A program made the position numbers and the translations under genes. The notes under the pieces are model-generated. The model did not search any database and had not been told where the DNA came from. It was given only the letters and a program-made list of their open reading frames with translations. From Luscinia megarhynchos (taxonomy: Eukaryota; Chordata; Aves; Passeriformes; Turdidae), in the NCBI GenBank assembly GCA_034336665.1, contig JAPFBE010000002.1, positions 76,325,405-76,389,404 on the forward strand: a stretch of DNA of 64,000 nt, read 5' to 3'. Numbering within the stretch: position 1 is the stretch's first letter; the number at the start of each line of letters is the position of its first letter. Shown here piece by piece: positions 51,142 through 61,369 of the stretch.

Positions 51142-54100
51142 TACAATTAGTATTTCTTCCAGCATCTTCAATTTTAGTCTGCTCCATTGCCATATAATTT
51201 AAAAACAGGCAGTGCAGCACTTTGTTGTGGTAGATCTGAAACATGTTGAATAATATTGCATTTGCCAACAGATTGTCTGGCTGCCATTTTGGAATTCTGA
51301 AGAGTCCAGGGAAAATTTGAGAATTATAAAGATATTTAATATTAGGCTGAATTTTAGAGATATCCTAGATCCATTAGGATGAAGCTGCCATTCTTTGTCT
51401 CAAATTAGCAAGAAAGTGTTCCATTTAAACTGATATATGTATATTCACAAGTCTCTAGGTTATGTATAAATGAATTTTCAAAAAATCCAACTTTAAAAAA
51501 ATCTTGTTTATTTTAAAAAGCATTTAATCATGTGATCAACACATAATCAAAAGGGAAAGACAGAAGGCCATAATTTCTGGATATTAAGGACTTTTTTTCT
51601 CTTACCAATAATATCTGTTTTCATACCACAATAAGATCTGGAAAAAGCAGCTGATGGGCTTATATAAAAGTTGAATTTCATCCAATAGTGTCTTTTTTGA
51701 TTGTATTTTTGAACTTGATTAAAACACAACTGATCAGGACCTTAATTCTGTTTGCCATATGTCAAAGAAATAAGAGCATTCTTACATATATTGTCTTTTA
51801 AACTGCAGTTGTTAGAATCTAAAAAAGTATCAAGATTAAAATAACTGCTTTTATTCACAAAATTATAGATTGTGAATAGAATCCTTGTGGAATTATTTTA
51901 ACAATATCTTTTTATTAGTATTATAAACTATTAAGTGCCTATTTGTAAAGCAGTGCTTGTTCATCTATTATTAGGCTTTGTGGATTTTTGTTATGGCATC
52001 AGGAACAAAGACATTAATAATAATAACAACAAGAATTAAACAAGAATTATACAACAACAACAGTACTGTGAGAAATCATATAAAAACTGTAATTTTAGGA
52101 GGTATACATTTGTCATGCAGTGAAGCTTGCTTGCATAGGGACCATTAAACATTTCTAATTTACTGGGGCTCATTGTAACTAGTTTGGCTCAAAGAGGCAG
52201 GAAATCTCTGTCTCAGAGAATGGAAACTTATATATATGGTTGACAGCATTTAATAACTTATTTTCTGCATAGGCCTTCATTTACTGGAAGATGTGGGCAG
52301 TATTACAAATTATGATGCCCATAGAGCATAATTCAGAAAAAGATAATTCCCTACTTTTGTGTTTCTTCCAATTGGTCCTCTCTATTTTTTCAAGCAGGTG
52401 AAGATTTACAGCACATTTAGGCTTCAGAATCATTATTACCTGTCTCTGCATAACATTTAACTAAGAAGGTCCTTGCATGCTTATTATTAAAATGAGGTCT
52501 TCCTTAATGGGTTCTAATTTTTTTCTGATTTTGTTACAGTTACAGATTCAAGTGTGCTAATTTTCTTTGTCTTTCTTAGAAATCCATTATAATCAAAATT
52601 ATATTTCTGAAAAATAATAATTTGAATTTTGTAACTGGCATTCTTCAGTCAAAAATGCTTTAGAAGACAGAAATTGATGACCTTTTCTTTTGTTTGAATT
52701 TTATTTATACCTAGAATTGTCTTAAGACTTTCTTAAAAAAATCAGCTTAAACCATTACACATAATTATAAATTCTTTAAAACAGAGGAATTATAGGTTAT
52801 GTGCTTAATAATATGACAAATATTCCAAGTAATGTATAGCATGGTTTATTTTGCCTCATATTTATTCAGATTATTTAGGTTGTTAATCTCATATATGCAG
52901 AAAATAAATCTCCTTGGGATTCTGTTACTCCTACTCTGTGTATTCTTTTTGAAAAACATCTAATTCTGCATTCAAAATGGTAACTTATTATTGCCTTCAT
53001 GCAGATTTTCACAATCTGTATAGTCTGAATTTTAATAAAACAGAACATTTCCCTTTCAGTATGAAAATTGGACATATTGTTCTATATCGCTGTAGTTTTC
53101 TCACCTACTTTTCTAAATATCTTTTAAAGAGCTTTCATTTTGATATAATCTCAGAAGTTTAGGGGGGTGATTTCTTATGATTCCACAGAATTTTGTGAAA
53201 GTAATTCCTTTCCAATTTCTATAGTTTTACTCCCAGCAGTAGTACAGGAAGTCATGCTGCAGTGAGGCTACTAATGGCAGCCTTTCCATGGACAGCATTT
53301 AGAGCTGAGTCACTCTCATGGTGGCTGGTTTTTTACTGCCTTAAGATTCTGCACTGCTCTGTTAGGTTTATTTTCTAATACAGCCCTGCAATATCAGTAT
53401 TGGCAAGAAATTCTGTAGAAAATACATTCAACATTCTATTTCTTTCATACACATCTGTCTATACATAGTACTATATCAGATATAAATGCAGTTATAAAAG
53501 TCTTCAGTGTGGTATCGTGAGTTATAAATTACAAAATTAATTCTGAGGCAAAATGTTACATTAAGAACATTCTTTATTAAAACTTTAGAGGTTCAACAAA
53601 AATTAGACAAGCTGTTAAACTGATATTTTTCTGTTAGTGCATTATAAAGAGAAAACCATATTTAAAAAATAAGTTTTTAAAATAAATGTAGTAGCTCAAT
53701 GTGTAAACTGGTCATCTTCATAAATATTTTTTTCTGAAAGAGTCTTCCTAAACCTGATGTGATGTTTCTCCCTCAAAAAAAGCTACTATTAAACTCTGGG
53801 GAGATTTGACTGAAATGATCCATAGAGAATTCAATGGAAGGAGAGGCAGAAACATTCAGTTGCTCATGAATGTTCAGAATTACTAAAATCTCCATAAGGT
53901 TTGGGTCTGCCCTGTGAAGAAAGTCAGGTTATTCTAGATATCAAAAAGCATTTCAGAAGTCCTAAGAAGAGTACTGCATAAAGAGTCACCCAAACCAGAA
54001 AGTTAGAGGTAGAAGGATTTTGGTGGAATTTAATTTGCCAGAATATGTCAAAAAAGAAAAATAGTGATCCTACTACTGAAAAAAACAAGCTAATATATAT

Positions 54101-56092
54101 TTACTTTCCCATAGTACTCAGTCAAGAAGACATCTAGTTCTAAGTCTTATCTCCCCTTATCAAGATTTATTGGAGTGATCAAGTTTTAGTTATTAAAATG
54201 ATTGTGTATGAGAAAGTATTTCTTTCACAGAACAGAAAATGACTACATTACAATAAAAGTCTATGGTTTGAAAAAAAAAAAAGTTGCCTGCAAACACAAT
54301 TTTATTTTCTATAACATCTACCTTATGTTCTAAAGAATTAAAATGGAAGAAGCATAATATCTTTCAAGGTTGCTTCAGGTGATAACAAATCTGTATTCTG
54401 ATACCTAGCAATTGGTAATCACCAGTAATTATTTTCATTACAGCAAAATCTGTGTAGACAGCATGTGTAGTTGAAATTCAGCAGGAAAGATGACAGGGAA
54501 AGTGAGTAAAAATGCAATGACTTTTAGACTATGCCTATGAAAATTAGTTTGAGTGGGTAAATATGACACAAAGTGGAAGAGGCAATACTTCTGAAGAAGA
54601 AGAAAACATAATTGTATAGAGACACAATAATGTGAGAACATCCACAAAAGAGGGAAAGGGGATGAGGAGGAGTGACAAAACACAATTATTGGAGAAGAAA
54701 TATTGAAACTATAGTGGAAAATTAGGTCAGATATAAGGAAGGAAAAGGTGAAAACAAAAGAGGATGGAAATGTGGTTTATCTTAGTTCCTCCATATAAAT
54801 GATTCTCAGTAAGGGCTCCCTAAATTCAGCACCCAATGCTGCAATGGGTACTGCAGACCCAGAATTCTTTGTCCTTTACACACATCACTCTCCAGACAGA
54901 GGTCATCTGCAAGTCTCCTCTGCATTTGTTTCAGCCTGCTTCCTTGCCTACCCTGCAGTATTCTCATGGACACAAAGATCACAAGTTCTTTGACCATCCC
55001 CACTCTCTTCATGATCAGTGGGAGATCTGATTTGTCTCAAAGCAGTTATTGTCTCTATTCCATAGGATTCTTCTGAATACTTTAGCTTTAAATTGTCTAA
55101 TGACAATGATCAGTCGTTGTCAGCAAGGAGGTGGAGGTGGTTGGACTGCAAAATAGTCTGTGTGATGCGATTCACATTCATCTTCAGAAATAATTTTCTT
55201 TCTTTTGGACTGTGTTCCTGATTGATTTTATTCCTTTTGCTATGTTCATGGCAAATGTTACAGGCAACAGGAAGATTGTTTCCCTTTTACATTGTAATAT
55301 ATTTTCCTGTTTAGAAACATCACCAATTGTGTTGAGAACAGGGTGTTTGTCTTTCTCTATCACCTTCCTGCAGTACAAGACTTATAGATTTATATATCTT
55401 TCTCTCTGGACTTGGGTGCCCATCTCACACAGAGGTGAGAAGTGATCTTAGGGCCCAATTACCAAGTGTCACAGAAATTTGTTTCTCACACTCTAGATTA
55501 TAATGCTGAAGCAGGATGTGAGCAAATAGTGTCCAGAATATCTCCAGTACTGACAAAGGCACATTGATTAATATTGTAAACTTATTTACTTTATTAAAGG
55601 CCAAATATATATAAATATATTTTATAGAAATATATATCAAATATATACCAGCATTATCAGGAATAATAAATACTGAGTTAATATACATTAATATAAAGTT
55701 CAGAAATAGAGTGATAAATAGTCTCCACATATCACAAACCAGCTGACCTTAGCCATTCTGACAAATAAAATTTATGTGTTTCAGTAATTCACAGAAGTCA
55801 CCTACTCTGCCTTAGACAACATACATCATTTTATGTCTTTAATGGAGGTAAGTGTGATAAGCAAAGGATCTTCTATCATTGTCATGATGAATTTAGAGCA
55901 GTGAGAAAGTGTAGACATGCTCTTAATCAACTGCTTGATGCTTTTGACACATTTCAATTTGTGTTCAGTGAGTTTGACAGTTGAGATTTAGCCAAGTGTT
56001 TTCCCAAAGTAATGTGTATTTCTGCTTTTTCATACAACAAATTTTTGTATTTGGTTCTTGTATTACCATGGGAGAGATTCCAGCACAGAGTT
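51142..56092. other. AT-rich non-coding DNA, no gene recognised
   Basis: Holds a small interrupted AAT/AAC trinucleotide run near 52014-52064 and a very AT-rich patch near 55600-55660. No exon, RNA gene or transposon family is recognisable. Confidence 0.55.
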
Positions 56093-56584
56093 TCAGGATC
56101 CTTTGGTTCTATGTGTAAGAAGTAAGAAGAATAAAACGTTGAATGACTTACAAACAGAAATAGCAGAAAGGGTCCATTTAGTTGGATTGGATTCATAAGC
56201 AAAAACCAGTACATTTTTTTCTGCCATCCTTGCTTTTCTAGCATCCAAGCCTTTTGTAGGTGAAATAAATACATTAGTGATATCTAGTAAAGTCCATTCA
56301 TAGCCTACATTATTTGTCTCTTTTTCAGAATAAACATCTAAATAAACATAATTTGAAGATTTCACAGGCTTTTTGAAGGTCAGTTCATGAATTATAAACT
56401 GTCTTTTAAGATAATCAGAGGCATGGTTTGACTGTGAGTTGGTGGCCATTCTTGGCCAGATGGAAGTCCTTTCAAAGGCAGTGAGCATTTGGATGTGTTC
56501 AAATACTCCAACATACAATTTGGCTGCCAAATACTCTTGCCTGCAAAATTTTTGTGCCCAACATCTTTTCCCGGGTTTCTGTTG
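56093..56584 (-). other. Unassigned 164-codon open reading stretch, possible exon
   Basis: The minus-strand frame is open from just after a TAA (complement of 56585-56587) to a stop at 56093-56095. For AT-rich DNA this is long. It has no upstream ATG at its start, so it would have to be an internal exon or a pseudogene piece. A consensus donor GTAAGT lies in the frame (complement of 56146-56151), and a CAG acceptor-like site precedes position 56540, so an exon of about 389 nt (56152-56540) is conceivable. The predicted peptide is mixed polar and hydrophobic rather than low-complexity, with features such as AFERTSIWPRM and EWTLLDIT. I do not recognise the family. A rough stop-codon estimate suggests that a window this size could produce one such ORF by chance, so coding status is unproven. 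Confidence 0.2.
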
Positions 56585-57534
56585 TTACAAAATTGATAGC
56601 ATAGATTTTGATGGGTTGCAAGATCACTAAAAAGAGCAAAAACAGGAGCAATTTGAGTAATTACCTGTCCCTATTCACAGTTCTATACGTAAGAGTCAGC
56701 TGTAACTTTTCCTGACACATAAAAATTAAGATGCTGCTGCCTTTCCTGAGAACACCAACAGGGGAATTTAATCTGATTCATACTGTAATGATAAGAAATA
56801 CAGTCCCACTGGTGAGGGGTTAAAAAGAGGCTAAAGTGGAGTCCTCTTAGAACTGATAAGAAAAAAAAAGTAAGAAACATGCTATTTGATTATCCTATTA
56901 AACAGGTAGAAAATAAATATGTGTTCAAGTAAAGTCAGTGAAGTAACACTACCATGAAAGCAGGAGAGAAATCAGATTTATATTCCTAGTCTTTTTGATG
57001 ATTAGAAGGACTAACAAAAGAGCTCATTAAGAAGTAATAAGCAAGTCAATAGGGATGATAATGGCTAAAATGCTGCGAAAAAAATCACAGGACTCTATTA
57101 ACAAAAAGGTTTTGCTTTGTTGATTTCAGCATAATTGCAGTCTAAAACTAGATTCATAGAATGCAGCATCAGCTAAATTACCTGAAAACCAAAAGCATTT
57201 AACTGTTTCCCATCAAAGATCAAGAGGCATGCATAAATGAAGGGATTCTGGAATTATTCTGTAAGGTTGAAATAGTCCTTCAAAGATCTGAACATCTTGG
57301 TGTTTACTTGACATTATCTAGCTTGCCCTGTTCTTCTGTCATTAGTTTATTTGACATTATGTTTCTTTCTATTCATTTCCTTTATCTTATTATGAATGAA
57401 TGAAAGACTAATGCAACCTGAAACGCCAAGTTTCTGTGACATGGAAACTAATTAGAGTAATTATTACTAGTAACAAACAATTCCTTCCACAAGTTTGTAT
57501 CCCAGCATCACCAGGGACAAAATATCTTCTCTAT

Positions 57535-57610
57535 TTTACTCTAGATAGATAAGTAAATTGCTCAAAGTCGTCTGTAAAGATGAAGGAGACATCCTATTGA
57601 GTCTTTAGGA
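57535..57610 (-). mobile_element. Possible MIR SINE scrap
   Basis: The plus-strand words 'ctattttactc' and 'gataagtaaattgctcaaag' near 57530-57568 resemble the MIR segment 'ttttacagatgaggaaac...ttaagtgacttgcccaaggtcac', and the following 'cctattgagtc' fits its continuation poorly. It is too short for a firm call. Confidence 0.25.
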
Positions 57611-58067
57611 GGCTTGTGAAAATTCTATATCCAAATAACCTGGATCCCAGTTTGATTCTGGCCTGTAATTTCCTATGCTTTACTTCAACTATTACAGATC
57701 CCATCACAGGATTAACTCAATCTGTGTTTACATGTGTGATAGCAAAAATATTAATAACAGAGGACTCTCTTGCTGCTTATCAGTTTTTCCACAATGCAGG
57801 CAGAAAAAAACCTCTTATAAACCTATATGAATACCTCAAATGTCCAAAACATAAATATTAACTGTAATAATGCACGTTTATCTGATTAAAATAGTTCAGA
57901 AAAAAGATTAAAACAAGGGATTTGTATTACATGTAGAAAGTCCTATACCTTACATTTTTTACAGAGTAAAAGTAAATTTCAGACTCTACATCTTGGTATT
58001 TTCTTTTTAATATGATTTCTCCAAGTCTATTCATTTAAGGTCAATCCATCTCTGATGGTCTATTAAG

Positions 58068-58089
58068 AAAAAAAAAAAAAAAAAAAAAA
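58068..58089. repeat. Poly-A run, 22 bases
   Basis: Uninterrupted A run. No recognisable retrotransposed gene sequence precedes it, so it is more likely simple sequence than a retroposon tail. Confidence 0.9.
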
Positions 58090-58638
58090 GGAAGCAGTGA
58101 GGCCTGTTTGAAAAAGAAGTGGCTCAGAGGCTTTCTTCTGTATCCATACTCCAAGATGAATTTAAAGGACACAGCAAGACTCATTTAGAAGTAAAATTTT
58201 GAGTCAGGCTGGTTAGACCCAGGGTTTTCTGGTTTATTTTTAGTTCAGCATTTGTAGGGCTTAATTGTTAGATATTTCTGAGGAAAGTGAAGTGCCTGGT
58301 TCTGTACTCATGTCATTATGGCTAGGAACTGTAGCCCTGCACATAGCAAGATGTACCTTGCATTTTCCATTCTAAGGAGAAAAAGAAAACTTATCAAAAA
58401 GATATGGCAAAAGTTTGAACCACAGTATTTATTGTAGAATAGCTGCCACATACTAAATTTGCTCCTAAAAATCAATGAAATTCCATTTTAGAACAGTAAT
58501 GGGGAAAATAAATTGTTTTTCCATGCTCAGTCATTATTTTAAATAACTAATTCAGTTACTATACTTCAGAGTGAAAATTTAAATTTGGCTTATGAATGAT
58601 TGTATGCAAAAAACTCTATAAATGTGGCTAGGTTTAGA

Positions 58639-58703
58639 CTCTAAATCTCCTATTGCTCAAAATTGAACAAGCCTCTAAATCTCATATTGCTCAAAATTGA
58701 ACA
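58639..58703. repeat. Tandem duplication, 34-bp period, two copies
   Basis: Copies at 58639-58672 and 58673-58703 share CTCTAAATCTC followed by TATTGCTCAAAATTGAACA, with one substitution between them. Near-identity suggests a recent duplication. It lies 80 bp before the LTR. Confidence 0.9.
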
Positions 58704-58782
58704 TACTGAGTGCAGAATTCATCCTTCTGGATCTTCACTTGACTGCTCCTGTACTCCTGCAGAGTCTGGTCTCTTTAGTGGC

Positions 58783-60419
58783 TGTAGAGGGATTGACCCT
58801 GGGTGGATGACTGGTGCCCCTGAAGACAGTCTATTCCTCTTCTCTGATGGACAGGGAGGAGAAAATATAATAAAAGGCTCATGGGCCAGTAGAAGGACAG
58901 GGAGAGATCACTCACTAATTGCCATCAAGGACAAAAGAAACTGACTTGGGGAAAATTAATTAATTTAACTAATCAAATCAGAGTAGGATAATGAGAAATA
59001 AAACCAAATCTTAAAAGTCTTCCCCTGAAAACACAGCACCTTCCTTCTTCCTGGGCTTAAATTTACTTTCCATTTTCTCTTGCTCATCCCCATCAGTGTC
59101 ACAGGAGGACAGGAATGGGGGCTGCAGTCAGCTCTTTACATGGTGGCCCTGCCATCCTTCCTCCTCAGTGGGAAGGCTCCTCACACTCTGTCCCTACAGA
59201 GTGGGGACTCCTACAATGGGAGACAGTGCTCCAAGGTGAGTCCCTCTCACAGTTCTTCACGAACTGCTCCAGCAGGGATCCCTTCCACAGGGTGCAGTCC
59301 CTCAGGAGCAGACTGCTTCACTGTGAGTCCCCAAATCCTGCCAGCAAACCTGCTCCAGGTGCACTCCTTCCCATGGCTCCACAGGAGCCTCTGCAGCACG
59401 GGCTTTCTGCAGGGTCACAGCCTCCTTTGGGCATCCACCTGCCCTGCAGTGTGTCTCCTGCAGTTGCAGGTGGATCTCTGCTCCACCGTGGAGCTCCCCG
59501 GGCTGCAGGGCAGCGGCTGGTGGGGGCTGGGGGGAACGTAGTTCTGGCACTTTGGAATCCTTCCTCCCCCCTTCTTCCCGCGTTTGGTGTCTGCAGAGTT
59601 GTTTCTATCACGTATTCCCAGTCCTGTCTCCAGGTGTGAAGGCTCAGGATTTTTTTTTCCCTCTCTTAAATCTGCCTTCCCAGAGGTGCTGCCATTGCTG
59701 CTGATGGACTTGGACTTTGCTATAAGTCATTGGTTAGGTTATGTCTAAATTGTTGATGTGTGTGTTGGTGTGTGATGTTGGCTGTTTGTTGTTGATGTTT
59801 TGTGTCCTTGTAAAGTGGCAATATTCCTGGGTGTTTATCCCTCATCCCATCCCAGTACCCGATCCTGCACCCATGCACACTTCCGCTATCCCCTCTGAAT
59901 TAGCATAGGACAGCAAAGACTTATGGGAGTGCCATTTAATGGTAAACACCCTTAGAAATAATGAGCCAACATAACATCAAGGACTGAAAATGGTATTCCC
60001 AGGTGAGAAAAACAGAGGAGGTAAGAAAATCATCAACCAAAGCTTTTCTCAATCGGTCGCCATAACCTGGACAGCGCCTGGTTGGTATGACTTCCCTAGA
60101 TTAGGAGCTAACAGTGTCTTTCTGTGGACTCTTGTGAGGAAGCCCCAACTCTGCCAAAGGACAAAGCTGTTCTTCTCCTGTGCTTGTCTGGGAACAAGTG
60201 ACTGTGTGTGCAGCATCCTGAGTTCCCCACCCAAAGCTGTCCATAATAAGGTATTTAAAGAGAGTTGGCCCACTTATTTCAGTCTTGGCCAGTGGCTGCT
60301 CTGTCTTGGAGCCAGCTGGCACTGGCCCTCTTGGGCATGGGAGAAAGCTTCTAGCAGCTTCTTGCAGAGTCACTCGTGCATCCACCTGCTACCAAAACTC
60401 TTGATATGAAAAACCAACA
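58783..60419 (-). mobile_element. ERVL-type endogenous retrovirus LTR, interrupted, probably solo
   Basis: The block is much GC-richer than its surroundings and matches, in order and in antisense, an LTR type that I recall as abundant in songbird genomes. The right end ('cctgctaccaaaactcttga' then 'aaaccaaca' at 60387-60419) is the complement of an LTR start TGTTGGTTT. The left end ('gattgaccctgggtggatga' near 58791-58810) is the complement of the LTR's 3' end. Between them are 'gatcactcactaattgccat' near 58907-58926, 'ggtgtctgcagagttgtttc' near 59587-59606 and 'ggaaagcttctagcagcttc'-like text near 60342-60361. Bases 59100-59510 are made of imperfect ~45-bp units rich in CTGCTCC and CTGCAG, which produce long chance ORFs on both strands. 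Without the insert the LTR is about 1.07 kb. I see no gag, pol or env text on either side and no clear target duplication, so a decayed solo LTR is the simplest reading. Confidence 0.75.
59718..60281. mobile_element. 564-bp insert nested in the LTR, likely a second solo LTR
   Basis: The insert interrupts the ERVL-type LTR at a point where the left part ends TTGGACTT and the right part resumes GTCTTGGCCAGTGG. It begins TG and ends CA, as LTRs do. The outer bases TGCTATAAG and CTTATTTCA are imperfect inverted copies (7 of 9). It is flanked by GACTT at 59713-59717 and GTCTT at 60282-60286, a 5-bp duplication with one mismatch. I do not recognise the family, and its orientation is undecided: a TATTTAAAG box-like word lies near the right end, and no clear AATAAA signal is seen. 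Confidence 0.6.
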
Positions 60420-61289
60420 CATAGGTCTTGAGCAAGAAAGAAAAACAAAACAAAACCCTGGTCAAAGCAAGGATGACTGGATTTTCAGATAGCTTATCAG
60501 AGATTTTTGTGAGATGTTTTCTTTCAAGAACCACACTGACTTTTTCTTCCAACATTTTTTCCTGTTGTCCACCTAACTCTCCTCCCCTCACCTTCTTTCT
60601 AATTCCATCAGACCCACTTCCATTCAACAGTTCTTTCTAAATTCCTGTTTCTTCCTCTGAAGTTTAATTATTACTTGGATATTCTCACCCACATCATTTA
60701 CTTCCATTAACTAACAAAGTTTGCTGGTATCACTGTGCCTACTCTGGTGCCAAAAAGAATAGCTAAGCAAATATTTAAGATTTTATTGCCTAAACTGAAA
60801 TCTTTTAGGGAAAGAAACTATTACATTATAAAGTATATAAACAAGAAGACAAAAGTTACAATGTGAAAGGAAAATGGAGGCTGTAGAGAAATAATGGCAT
60901 CTCTAAGAATGCCAAAACAAACATTTTTTGTATTGTCTTATGTGCTTTTTGGGAACTTATCAATTTTTTGTGATCACATATGTCCCTATAGATATGCATT
61001 TTCCTTTTTTTTTTCAGTTTCAGCACTTAAGTACTGAAGCCAGGTTGCAGTAAAGAAAAGTTGGTTTAGTAATATTTTCTTAAAAATATGTTAAAAATTA
61101 GGCATCTCCATCTCTTCCATGCATTTCCCATTAAATACTCAAATATTTAGATCCTTTGCAGTATTGTTGTACTTTTAGCTCTATAGACCATGCCTTTATT
61201 AATCTGTATAGAACTGTAGCTACTGATGACCTGTAACAGGTCTTTAAGCTGTATATTAATAGACATTTTCAAAATACATAATGAAAATG
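60420..61289. other. AT-rich non-coding DNA, nothing recognised
   Basis: Sequence returns to the AT-rich background immediately after the LTR. There is no exon or repeat family before the pentanucleotide run. Confidence 0.55.
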
Positions 61290-61369
61290 AATAGAATAGA
61301 ATAGAATAGAATAGAATAGAATAGAATAGAATAGAATAGAATAGAATAGAATAGAATAGAATAGAATAG
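61290..61369. repeat. (AATAG)n microsatellite, about 16 units
   Basis: An uninterrupted pentanucleotide run of AATAG/ATAGA over 80 bases. Its regularity suggests that it is young and probably polymorphic in length. Confidence 0.97.

Larger units (their letters stand above)
56588..58638. other. AT-rich non-coding DNA, no gene recognised
   Basis: Includes a 22-base poly-A run at 58068-58089 and a possible MIR scrap near 57535-57610. There is no recognisable exon. Confidence 0.5.

Noticed and set aside
58068..58089. The poly-A run as the tail of a processed pseudogene.
   Set aside because: The sequence upstream shows no coding similarity or polyadenylation signal arrangement, and no flanking target duplication was seen.
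59080..59639. Overlapping plus-strand open frames of 153 and 174 codons, with others on the minus strand.
   Set aside because: They lie wholly inside the GC-rich imperfect repeats of the ERVL-type LTR, which depletes stop codons in several frames at once. No protein family is recognised.
59990..60409. A 139-codon plus-strand open frame.
   Set aside because: It crosses the junction between the nested insert and the host LTR, so it cannot be an old gene.
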